Source: Halomonas sp. (GTDB lineage Bacteria > Pseudomonadota > Gammaproteobacteria > Pseudomonadales > Halomonadaceae). From it: a stretch of 18,797 nt of DNA. The position numbers and the translations under genes were made by a program. The notes under the pieces are model-generated. The model was given only the letters and a program-made list of their open reading frames with translations, was not told the DNA's origin and did not search any database. Location of the stretch: contig PWIZ01000241.1 of NCBI GenBank assembly GCA_003560175.1, positions 1 to 18,797 of the forward strand. The letters run 5' to 3'. Position 1 is the stretch's first letter. Each line of letters begins with the position of its first letter. Shown one piece after another: positions 1 to 6,130 of this stretch.

Positions 1-80
1 CGCTGGGTGATGGCGTCGAGGTGCTCGGCTACCAGCGGGGCGGTGGCATCGATCAGTCGCTCATGGTCTCGATTGAGCAT
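1..80 (-). CDS. hmp: Flavohemoglobin (nitric oxide dioxygenase), 5' end only
   Basis: Only the first 26 codons lie in the window; the gene runs off the left edge. The start ATG at 80 follows a strong AAAGGAAA ribosome site. The visible N-terminus reads M-L-N-R-D-H-E-R-L-I-D-A-T-A-P-L-V-A-E-H and then L-D-A-I-T-Q. This matches the globin-domain opening of Hmp proteins (ML...I.ATaP.l.EH...IT). In the family, Hmp oxidises NO to nitrate with O2 and NAD(P)H in the cytoplasm. An NsrR-type operator 33 bases upstream of the start supports the call, since hmp is the classic NsrR target. A single-domain globin with the same opening cannot be excluded, because the FAD/NAD domains are outside the window. 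Confidence 0.7.
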   Translation of the reverse strand, partial: MLNRDHERLIDATAPLVAEHLDAITQ

Positions 81-112
81 GGGGTTTTCCTTTGTCGGGG
101 AATCATATTTTT

Positions 113-135
113 AATATGCATATAAAATACCTCTT
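113..135 (-). promoter_or_regulatory. NsrR-type operator upstream of hmp
   Basis: A 23-bp near-palindrome with half-sites AATATGCAT and ATACCTCTT agrees with the NsrR consensus (AAGATGYATTT, one base, then its inverse) at about 20 of 23 positions. A possible -10 (TATGAT on the minus strand, 107-102) lies 6 bases downstream, so bound NsrR would cover the -35 and spacer of the hmp promoter. NsrR is a [2Fe-2S] repressor released by NO. The regulator gene itself is not in the window. The site is read directly from sequence; occupancy is inferred. Confidence 0.75.
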
Positions 136-153
136 TTAGGGTGGCGCTGTCAT

Positions 154-171
154 GGGGCGAATTGTCGCCCC
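154..171 (-). terminator. Hairpin downstream of nirF
   Basis: A 7-bp perfect inverted repeat (GGGGCGA / TCGCCCC) with a 4-base loop begins 13 bases after the nirF stop codon. No T-run follows on the minus strand, so it would be a weak intrinsic terminator or an mRNA 3'-end stabiliser. It separates the nirCF transcript from the hmp promoter. Confidence 0.35.
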
Positions 172-183
172 CCGTCTACTCTC

Positions 184-1392
184 TCACAGCCCGATGCGGT
201 GGGCCCGGTGGGTGAAGAAGATGCCGCTAGGCGACTGAGCCGGCAGGCGAGCCAGCTCTTCGAAGGTGCGGGTGTCGTAGACCACGACGTGGCCGCTGTC
301 ACGGGCGGAGATCCAGATGTGCTCGCCGCGGGGGGTGAACTCCTTGTGCAGGATCGATTCGCCGGGGGAGAGAGTTTTAATCACTTCATGGGTGCGGGTG
401 TCGATCACCTGGACCCGGTCGTTGTCGGGGTGGGCGAAGGTGACCCATACCTGGCGCTCGTCGGGTCGGCTCATCACAAAGATGGGCTGGCCGTGCACCT
501 CGATGCGGTGAGTCAGCGACCAGTCTTGGGTGTCGGCCACCAGCACCTCGTTGCGGCCCACGGCGGGGAAGAAGGCCTGGCTCCCGGCCATGGCCCAGCC
601 TTCCAGGTGGGGCATCTTGTAGACCGGCAGGCGCTCCTCGCCGCGACCGTAGTCGGGCAGGATGCGCCGCACGCCCTCCTCCGGGTGCCAGAGGTCGAGC
701 AGGGCCATGCCGTCCTCACCGAACAGCCCGGCGATGTAGTAGCGGCCATTGGCGGTGATCAGGGCGTCATAGGGCATGCTGCCGATATCGCGATATTTCG
801 TCAGTTCGGGCTCCTCCGAGGACATGTCCAGGGTCCAGATCTCGCCGGCCTCGAACAGGCTGAACACGAACAGGTTGCCCGGGGCGTCCACTACGCCCAC
901 CACCTTGGCCTGGTCGGTGGTGCCGTCGGCTTTCTCGTAGCTGGCCGGCACATCGATGACCAGTTCCATGGTCTCGACGTCGAACACTTTCACGCCGCCC
1001 GGCTCGTAGTTTCCCACCGCCACGAAGCGGCCGTCCTGGGAGATGGCGCCGCCGATGCTGTTGCCGCCCTGGATGATGCGCCCGTCGATCTCGCCGGTGA
1101 GCAGGTCGAGCCGCGTCAGGCCGCCGTCGCGGCCGAACACGAAGGCGTGGCGGGCATCGCGGGTGAACTTCACCGAGGCGTGGGAGAGGTCGCCGAAGCC
1201 CTCGATGTTCTTGAGTACCCGCTTGTGGGTGGTGTCCACCAGGACCACGCTGCCGGTGGCGCGCTCGATCACCATGCCCAGGTCGCCGGTACCGCGAATC
1301 TCCACGGCGGGCTCGGCGAGGACGGGGCTGGCGGCCAGCAGTGATAAGGCGCCGGCGGCGAGCAGAGACTTGAAGGGGCGGGTCAACGGCAT
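184..1392 (-). CDS. nirF: Heme d1 biosynthesis protein NirF
   Basis: This 402-residue beta-propeller protein is related to the d1 domain of cytochrome cd1. In the family it is a periplasmic d1-precursor-binding protein/dehydrogenase needed late in heme d1 synthesis. It has a basic start, a hydrophobic signal sequence and a likely signal peptidase I site after V-L-A (about residue 26). The mature part opens with RGTGDLGMVIERATGSV and contains GFGDLSHAS and AISQDGRFVAVGNYEPGG, typical of NirF. Length matches the usual ~390-400. There is no cysteine anywhere, so no heme c site and no lipobox. The ATG at 1392 has a GAGGAG ribosome site. It follows nirC by 19 bases and is probably co-transcribed with it. 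Confidence 0.9.
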   Translation of the reverse strand: MPLTRPFKSLLAAGALSLLAASPVLAEPAVEIRGTGDLGMVIERATGSVVLVDTTHKRVLKNIEGFGDLSHASVKFTRDARHAFVFGRDGGLTRLDLLTGEIDGRIIQGGNSIGGAISQDGRFVAVGNYEPGGVKVFDVETMELVIDVPASYEKADGTTDQAKVVGVVDAPGNLFVFSLFEAGEIWTLDMSSEEPELTKYRDIGSMPYDALITANGRYYIAGLFGEDGMALLDLWHPEEGVRRILPDYGRGEERLPVYKMPHLEGWAMAGSQAFFPAVGRNEVLVADTQDWSLTHRIEVHGQPIFVMSRPDERQVWVTFAHPDNDRVQVIDTRTHEVIKTLSPGESILHKEFTPRGEHIWISARDSGHVVVYDTRTFEELARLPAQSPSGIFFTHRAHRIGL

Positions 1393-1411
1393 GGGGTTCT
1401 CCTCGGGGGAA

Positions 1412-1762
1412 TCAGTCGTCCAGGGTCTTCAGGCGGTTGTCGGTCTGCAGGTGCTCGGCGATCCAGCGCGCCTCCTCTTCGCTGAGCAGCGCCTCCCAGC
1501 CTGGCATGGCGGTGCCGGGGATGCCGTGGCGGATGATGTGCGTAAGTGCCTCGGGGCTTAGGGCCTGCATGCGGTCCTGCGGCAGGGCGGGGCCGAGGCC
1601 GCCGCGCAGGGTCATGCCGTGGCAGGAGCCGCAGTCCTGGTAGAGCAGGGCCTCCAGGCGCTTTGGGTTCGGTGCGCCCGCGTCCTGGCTCTCTGCCAGG
1701 GCCGCCTGGGGCAGCAGCCAGACCAGGCCGAGAAGCAGCAAGGGTAGGGCTCTCTTGGGCAT
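1412..1762 (-). CDS. nirC: Periplasmic cytochrome c, NirC-like
   Basis: A 116-residue monoheme class I cytochrome c. It has a signal peptide (MPKR then a leucine-rich core) cleaved after A-L-A at about residue 23. The heme-binding motif is CGSCH (C44, C47, H48), and the likely axial methionine is M86 in GTAMPGW. In denitrifiers NirC is a small periplasmic electron carrier that can serve NirS or accept electrons from the NirN step of d1 maturation. It is first in a leftward nirC-nirF unit, divergent from nirDLGHJEN. The ATG at 1762 has only a weak GCGAG ribosome site. Its heme region resembles the c domain of NirN in this window (GGxGPAL after the heme motif). A generic cytochrome c is the alternative, but position next to nirF favours NirC. 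Confidence 0.8.
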   Translation of the reverse strand: MPKRALPLLLLGLVWLLPQAALAESQDAGAPNPKRLEALLYQDCGSCHGMTLRGGLGPALPQDRMQALSPEALTHIIRHGIPGTAMPGWEALLSEEEARWIAEHLQTDNRLKTLDD

Positions 1763-1827
1763 GTCGAGGCTCGCAGGAGGTAAGGGTAACGGATGCCCGA
1801 GTCTCGCCGTCCGGGCGTCGATCTGTG

Positions 1828-1841
1828 TTGATGAATATCAA
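1828..1841. promoter_or_regulatory. Perfect FNR/ANR/DNR box between nirC and nirD
   Basis: TTGAT-GAAT-ATCAA is an exact match to the consensus TTGAT-N4-ATCAA. It lies 66 bases upstream of the nirC start. Read toward nirC, a class II start would fall near 1793, but the hexamer at the expected -10 position is poor. FNR, ANR and DNR sites cannot be told apart by sequence alone. Confidence 0.75.
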
Positions 1842-1875
1842 GTCGTGCCGCCGTTGCGAAGGGCGCGGGTGGATA

Positions 1876-1898
1876 AAAATGTATTTCTTGTGCCTCTT
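1876..1898. promoter_or_regulatory. NsrR-like site beside the second FNR/DNR box
   Basis: The left half AAAATGTATTT matches the 11-bp NsrR half-site at 10 of 11 positions; the right half ending CTCTT matches at 7 of 11. It abuts the FNR/DNR box at 1899-1912. In the leftward direction it lies between that box and a weak -10 candidate (TATCCA, 1875-1870). Confidence 0.4.
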
Positions 1899-1912
1899 TT
1901 GATTTGCGTCAA
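1899..1912. promoter_or_regulatory. FNR/DNR box in the nirC/nirD divergent region
   Basis: TTGAT-TTGC-GTCAA matches the FNR/DNR-family dyad with one common variant base in the second half. Toward nirC the standard class II distance lands on TATCCA (1875-1870), only 3 of 6 to TATAAT. Toward nirD no good hexamer sits at that distance; TAAGAT at 1953-1958 is the nearest candidate and would put the box near -58. Which operon it drives is unresolved. Confidence 0.65.
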
Positions 1913-1953
1913 CCACTGCCGAGTTCTCCGCTTGCGGGGGCCGGGCTGCAGGT

Positions 1954-1977
1954 AAGATGCATTGAAGAATGCATCTT
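1954..1977. promoter_or_regulatory. NsrR-like perfect palindrome upstream of nirD
   Basis: Perfect 10-bp arms AAGATGCATT and AATGCATCTT are separated by GAAG, 20 bases before the nirD start. Each arm is the NsrR half-site core. Total length is 24, one base longer than the usual 11-1-11 arrangement, so the half-sites are shifted by one base. The candidate -10 TAAGAT (1953-1958) is inside it, so binding should block the nirD operon. Confidence 0.65.
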
Positions 1978-1997
1978 GTAGCACCGAGAGGAGCGCT

Positions 1998-2471
1998 ATG
2001 GCCACACTCGACTCCCTGGACCGCCGGCTGATCGACGCCTATCAGCGTGGCCTGCCCGTCTGCGAGCGCCCCTTCGCCGCCATGGCGGCGCGCCTGGGCA
2101 GCAGCGAGGCGGAAGTGCTCAAACGTCTGACGCGGCTGGAACGCCTCGAGGTGCTCAGCCGAGTGGGGCCGGTGTTCGATCACGCCCGGGCAGGTGCCAG
2201 CCTGCTGGCCGCGGTCGCGGCCCCCGAGGCACAGCGAGACGCCGTGGCGGAAGTGATCAACCGTGCCCCCGGCGTCAACCATAACTATCTACGCGAGCAC
2301 GACTTCAATCTCTGGTTCGTGATGACCGCGCCGGACGAAGCCGTCCTCGACGCCCGCCTGGATGCTCTGGAGGCGGAGCTGGGACGCGAGATCCTGCGCC
2401 TGCCGATGCTCGAGGGGTTCCATATCGACCTCGGTTTCCCGATTCCCTGGGATGAACTGGAGGCGCCATGA
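1998..2471 (+). CDS. nirD: Siroheme decarboxylase subunit NirD
   Basis: A 157-residue AsnC/Lrp-type protein with an N-terminal helix-turn-helix-like part (about residues 5-60) and a C-terminal ligand-binding part. With NirL, NirG and NirH it forms the cytoplasmic complex that decarboxylates siroheme to 12,18-didecarboxysiroheme on the way to heme d1. Diagnostic features are GLPVCERPF near the start, SRVGPVFDHARAGAS, HNYLREHDFNLWFV and the end HIDLGFPIPW. The ATG at 1998 is chosen because GAGAGGAG lies just upstream; an in-frame TTG at 1962 falls inside the upstream palindrome and is unlikely. The stop overlaps the nirL start (ATGA), implying translational coupling. It belongs to the A-type half of the duplicated pair, with NirG. 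Confidence 0.9.
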   Translation: MATLDSLDRRLIDAYQRGLPVCERPFAAMAARLGSSEAEVLKRLTRLERLEVLSRVGPVFDHARAGASLLAAVAAPEAQRDAVAEVINRAPGVNHNYLREHDFNLWFVMTAPDEAVLDARLDALEAELGREILRLPMLEGFHIDLGFPIPWDELEAP

Positions 2472-2986
2472 ACGCCAGACAGCCTGCTCCCGTTCGCCTC
2501 GAGCCCCTCGCCGAGCGCCGCCTGCGTGCCCTGGTCGAGCAGGGGCTGCCGTTGGTGCCGCGCCCCTGGCAGGCGCTGGCCGAGCAGTGCGGCCTGCCGG
2601 AGGAAACGGTGATGGCCTGCATGCGCCGCTGGCAGGCTGAGGGGCTGGTCAAGCGCCTCGGTCTGGTGGTGCGTCATCGGTCCCTGGGCATCACCGCCAA
2701 CGCCATGGTGGTGTGGGACGTGCCCGACGCCGAGGTGGCCGAACTGGGCCGGCGCCTGTCCGCCGAGCCCGTCGTTACCCTCTGCTATCGACGGCCGCGC
2801 CGTCTGCCGGACTGGCCCTACAACCTGTTCTGCATGATCCACGGCACTCGCCGCGAGCGGGTGCTGGCCGCCCTCGATGAGATCATCGAGGGCCAGGCGC
2901 TGCAGGCCATGCCCCACCGTGTGCTGTTCAGCCTCAAGGCCTACCGCCAGCGCGGCGGCCGCTATACCGCCGAGGAGCGCCCATGA
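2468..2986 (+). CDS. nirL: Siroheme decarboxylase subunit NirL
   Basis: A 172-residue AsnC/Lrp-type protein of the siroheme decarboxylase complex. It has an HTH-like N-terminal half (GLPLVPRPWQALAEQCGL) and the B-type signature LCYRRPRRLPDWPYNLFCM near residues 115-135, ending FSLKAYRQRGGRY as NirL proteins do. It overlaps nirD and nirG by 4 bases each (ATGA), so the three are translationally coupled. Sequence pattern pairs it with NirH rather than with its neighbours NirD and NirG. The HTH ancestry is structural; family members of this type act as enzymes, not as transcription factors. Confidence 0.9.
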   Translation: MNARQPAPVRLEPLAERRLRALVEQGLPLVPRPWQALAEQCGLPEETVMACMRRWQAEGLVKRLGLVVRHRSLGITANAMVVWDVPDAEVAELGRRLSAEPVVTLCYRRPRRLPDWPYNLFCMIHGTRRERVLAALDEIIEGQALQAMPHRVLFSLKAYRQRGGRYTAEERP

Positions 2987-3480
2987 TCGCCATGCCCGCC
3001 CGTCAATCGGTCTCGGCCACCACGCCGGCCGCCGAGCTGGACGCCGCCGACCGGCGCCTGATCAATCGCCTGCAGGATGGCCTGCCGCTGGTCGAGGCGC
3101 CCTATGCTGCCGTGGCCGCCGAACTCGAGCTCTCCGAGGGCGAACTGCTCTATCGCCTGGAGCGGCTGCTGGAGGCGGGCGTGCTCAGCCGCTTCGGCCC
3201 CATGTACCACGCCGAGCGCCTCGGCGGCGGCCTGACGCTGGCCGCCCTGGCGGTGCCCGAGGCCGATTTCGAGCGAGTCAGCGAGGCGGTCAACGCCTTC
3301 CCCGAGGTGGCCCACAACTACCGCCGCGAGCACCGCCTCAATATGTGGTTCGTGCTGGCCACCGAGACGCCGGAAGGCATCGCCGAGGTAGTCGAGGCGA
3401 TCGAGGCGGCCACCGGCCTTGCGGTCTTCAACATGCCCAAGCAGGAGGAGTTCCATGTCCGTCTCCACTTGCCCGTCTGA
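2983..3480 (+). CDS. nirG: Siroheme decarboxylase subunit NirG
   Basis: A 165-residue AsnC/Lrp-type protein, A-type like NirD: it shares LDAADRRLINRLQDGLPLVEAPY, SRFGPMYHAERLGGG and HNYRREHRLNMWFV with NirD's equivalent segments. It is part of the cytoplasmic complex converting siroheme to didecarboxysiroheme. The ATG at 2983 overlaps the nirL stop. A second in-frame ATG at 2992 is possible, and the first ~15 residues look non-conserved. Its 3' end overlaps nirH by 26 bases. Confidence 0.9.
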   Translation: MIAMPARQSVSATTPAAELDAADRRLINRLQDGLPLVEAPYAAVAAELELSEGELLYRLERLLEAGVLSRFGPMYHAERLGGGLTLAALAVPEADFERVSEAVNAFPEVAHNYRREHRLNMWFVLATETPEGIAEVVEAIEAATGLAVFNMPKQEEFHVRLHLPV

Positions 3481-4003
3481 GCGCCACACCGCTCTGGACA
3501 CTACCGATCGCGCCATCGTGGTGGCCACCCAGGCCGGGCTGCCGCTGGTGCCCGACCCTTGGGGAGCGGTGGGCCGGACACTGGGGCTCACCGGGGAAGA
3601 GGTGCGCAGCCGCTTGGTGCGCATGCAGGAGGCGGGCATCGTGCGCCGCGTCGCCGCGGTGCCCAACCACTATCGGCTCGGCTACCTGGCCAACGGCATG
3701 ACGGTGTGGGATGTGGACGACGCCCATATCAACCGCCTTGGCCGCGAGGTGGCGATGCTGCCCGGTGTCAGCCACTGCTACCGGCGCCCGCGGCACCTAC
3801 CCGCCTGGCCCTACAACCTGTTTGCCATGCTCCACGGCCATACCCGCGAGGAAGTCGAGTGCCAGGCCGAGGAGCTGCGCGCGCTGCTCGGTGAGTCCTG
3901 CCGTGACCACCGCATCCTCTACAGCTCACGCATTCTCAAGAAGACCGGCCTGCGACTGGACGGTCGACCCGGTGCCGGACGCCAACCCGAGCCCAGGAGA
4001 TAA
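3455..4003 (+). CDS. nirH: Siroheme decarboxylase subunit NirH
   Basis: A 182-residue AsnC/Lrp-type protein, B-type like NirL (GLPLVPDPWGAVGRTLGL; HCYRRPRHLPAWPYNLFAM; HRILYSSRILKKTGLR near the end). It completes the NirDLGH siroheme decarboxylase set. The ATG at 3455 is preferred because AGGAGGAG (3443-3450) sits directly upstream, inside nirG; the frame is open further back to 3419 but without a matching ribosome site. The C-terminal ~15 residues after GLRLDG are Arg/Pro-rich and probably disordered. nirJ starts 3 bases after its stop. Confidence 0.9.
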   Translation: MSVSTCPSERHTALDTTDRAIVVATQAGLPLVPDPWGAVGRTLGLTGEEVRSRLVRMQEAGIVRRVAAVPNHYRLGYLANGMTVWDVDDAHINRLGREVAMLPGVSHCYRRPRHLPAWPYNLFAMLHGHTREEVECQAEELRALLGESCRDHRILYSSRILKKTGLRLDGRPGAGRQPEPRR

Positions 4004-4006
4004 GCC

Positions 4007-5206
4007 ATGTTTCGCGTCACCCGCTATATCAAGACCCTGATGGAACCGACGCCGCTAGCGCCGGCCCGCAAGCCGCCGGGCCCAGTGGTGATCTGGAACC
4101 TGATCCGCCGCTGCAACCTCACCTGCAAGCACTGCTACACCACCTCGGCGGACATCGACTTCGCGGGTGAGCTCTCCACCGCCGAGGCCCATGCAGTGCT
4201 CAACGACCTGCAGGGCTTCCGGGTGCCGGCGCTGATCCTCTCCGGCGGCGAGCCGCTGATGCGCCCGGACATCTTCGAGCTGTCGCGCCGAGCGCGCGAG
4301 CTGGGCATCTATACCGGCCTGTCCACCAACGGCACCCTGATTAACGCGTCCAACATCGATGAGATCGCCGATATCGGCTACGACTACGTGGGCATCAGCA
4401 TCGACGGCCTGGAGGCCACCCACGATGTGATCCGCCAACGCCAGGGCGCCTTCCGCGAGTCGATGCACGCAGTGAAACTGTGCAAGGAGTGCGGCATCAA
4501 GGTGGGCCTGCGCTTCACCCTGACCCAGCAGAACTACGAACAGCTTGGCGATATCCTGGCGCTGCTCGATGAGCACAATGTCGACAAGTTCTACCTCTCG
4601 CACCTTAACTACGGCGGGCGTGGCCACCGCCACGGCAAGCACGATGCCTGGCACCAGATGACCCGCGACGCCATGACCCGGCTGTTCGACCACTGTCGGG
4701 CGGAGCTTGCCCGCGGCGTCGAGCGCGAATACGTCACCGGCAACAATGACGCCGATGGTCCCTTCCTGCTGATGTGGGCCCGGGAGCACTTCCCGGAACA
4801 GGCCGAGGAGCTGGAGCAGCGACTGACCAGCTGGGGGGGCAACGCCTCCGGCGAGAACATCGCCAACATCGACAATCTTGGCAACGTGCACCCGGATACC
4901 TTCTGGTGGGATCACCCCCTGGGCAACGTTCGCGACCAGCCGTTCTCCGCGATCTGGCGCGACACCCAGGACCCGCTGATGCTCGGCTTTCGAAAGCGTC
5001 CGCGCCCGCTCAAGGGGCGCTGCGCCGAGTGTCGCTTCCTCGATATCTGCAACGGCAACACCCGCGTGCGGGCCTGGAAGGTAACCGGCGATCCTTGGGA
5101 AGAGGATCCCGGCTGCTATCTCAGCAATGCGGAGATCGGCGTCAGCGAGGCGGGCGAGAGACGCGTGGCGGCGCCCTATGAGTCCATTCAGACCATCGAG
5201 CTCTGA
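4007..5206 (+). CDS. nirJ: Heme d1 biosynthesis radical SAM protein NirJ
   Basis: A 399-residue radical SAM enzyme. It acts in the cytoplasm on didecarboxysiroheme, removing two propionate side chains and introducing the oxo functions of heme d1. The radical SAM cluster motif is C36-x3-C40-x2-C43 (CNLTCKHCY), followed by the SAM-binding LSGGEPLMRPD. A C-terminal auxiliary cluster site is visible as C339-x2-C342-x5-C348 and C370. The motif NLGNVHPDTFWWDHPLGN is typical of NirJ and related AhbC-type enzymes. Length is full for the family. The ATG has an AGGAGA ribosome site 7 bases upstream. It lies 3 bases after nirH. Confidence 0.93.
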   Translation: MFRVTRYIKTLMEPTPLAPARKPPGPVVIWNLIRRCNLTCKHCYTTSADIDFAGELSTAEAHAVLNDLQGFRVPALILSGGEPLMRPDIFELSRRARELGIYTGLSTNGTLINASNIDEIADIGYDYVGISIDGLEATHDVIRQRQGAFRESMHAVKLCKECGIKVGLRFTLTQQNYEQLGDILALLDEHNVDKFYLSHLNYGGRGHRHGKHDAWHQMTRDAMTRLFDHCRAELARGVEREYVTGNNDADGPFLLMWAREHFPEQAEELEQRLTSWGGNASGENIANIDNLGNVHPDTFWWDHPLGNVRDQPFSAIWRDTQDPLMLGFRKRPRPLKGRCAECRFLDICNGNTRVRAWKVTGDPWEEDPGCYLSNAEIGVSEAGERRVAAPYESIQTIEL

Positions 5207-5251
5207 GCGCCGAGCGAGAGCCCAGACCGTGATGCTCCGGGAGAGCGAGCC

Positions 5252-6130
5252 ATGACAGCATTCCGACACAACCAGATCTGCCACTTCGGCCTCGACGAGG
5301 CGCCGCTGGCGCCGGGGGAGGTCGCCATCGCCGGCGCTGGCCCCGGCGACCCGGGCCTGCTGACCCTGCGCGCCCTGTCGCTGCTGCAGCAGGCCGACTG
5401 CCTGGTGTTCGATCGCCTGGTCTCCGCCGAGATCCTCGCCCTGGCCCGGCCCGAGGCGCGCCGCTACTACGTGGGCAAGGCCTCACGCTGCCACGCCCTG
5501 ACCCAGGAAGAGACCAATGACCTGCTGGTGCGGCTGGCCGGCGATGGCAAGCGAGTGCTGCGCCTCAAGGGCGGCGATCCCTTCATCTTCGGGCGCGGCG
5601 GGGAAGAGGCCGAGTACCTGATCGCGCACGGCATCGGCTTCCGGGTGGTGCCGGGCATCACCTCGGCCTCGGGCTGCTCCAGCTACGCGGGCTTCCCGCT
5701 GACCCACCGCGACCATGCCCAGAGCGTCACCTTCGTCACCGGTCACTGCAAGGGCAACCGGGACCTGGCGCTCAACTGGGCCGCGCTGGCCGTGCCCCAC
5801 CACACCACGGTGTTCTACATGGGCCTGGCTAACGCCGAGCTGATCAGCCGCGAGCTTCAGCGCCACGGCATGTCCGCTCAGACGCCGGTGGCCCTGGTGG
5901 AGCGCGGCACCACGCCGGAACAGCGCCATGTGCTGGCCACTCTGGGCGATCTGGTGGAAGTGATCGAGCGCGAGGCGTTCCGCCCGCCGACCCTGATCGT
6001 GGTGGGTGAGGTGGTCAGCCTGGCCGAGACCCTGGCGCCGGCCATGACCCGTCTGGCTCGTGAGCCCGATGACAGGAGAGATTCTCTGGAGCTTGCCTCG
6101 CAATCGGGCCTGGGGAGAGTAGCGCTGTGA
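5252..6130 (+). CDS. nirE: Uroporphyrinogen-III C-methyltransferase NirE
   Basis: A 292-residue SAM-dependent methyltransferase that makes precorrin-2 from uroporphyrinogen III, supplying the siroheme branch that feeds NirDLGH. The tetrapyrrole methylase motifs are present: GAGPGDPGLLTLRAL (from residue 28), LKGGDPFIFGRGGEE, VVPGITSASGCSSYAGFPLTHR (in part) and the late FYMGL and ALVERGT. There is no fused CysG oxidase/ferrochelatase domain. The position between nirJ and nirN marks it as the pathway-specific NirE rather than a cobalamin CobA. It starts 45 bases after nirJ and its stop overlaps the nirN GTG. Confidence 0.92.
   Translation: MTAFRHNQICHFGLDEAPLAPGEVAIAGAGPGDPGLLTLRALSLLQQADCLVFDRLVSAEILALARPEARRYYVGKASRCHALTQEETNDLLVRLAGDGKRVLRLKGGDPFIFGRGGEEAEYLIAHGIGFRVVPGITSASGCSSYAGFPLTHRDHAQSVTFVTGHCKGNRDLALNWAALAVPHHTTVFYMGLANAELISRELQRHGMSAQTPVALVERGTTPEQRHVLATLGDLVEVIEREAFRPPTLIVVGEVVSLAETLAPAMTRLAREPDDRRDSLELASQSGLGRVAL

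Noticed and set aside
199..1344. Long rightward open frame (381 codons) opposite nirF
   Set aside because: It lies antisense to a clear nirF, and its predicted protein is low-complexity in Gly/Val/His/Ala with no motif; it is a by-product of GC-rich codon use.
1383..2282. Leftward open frame of 299 codons crossing nirC, the regulatory region and nirD
   Set aside because: It runs through the divergent promoter region and out of frame through nirC; the composition is Arg/Pro/Gly-rich with no motif.
4055..5284. Long leftward open frame (409 codons) opposite nirJ
   Set aside because: It is antisense to a full-length radical SAM gene with all cluster cysteines; the translated protein has no recognisable domain.
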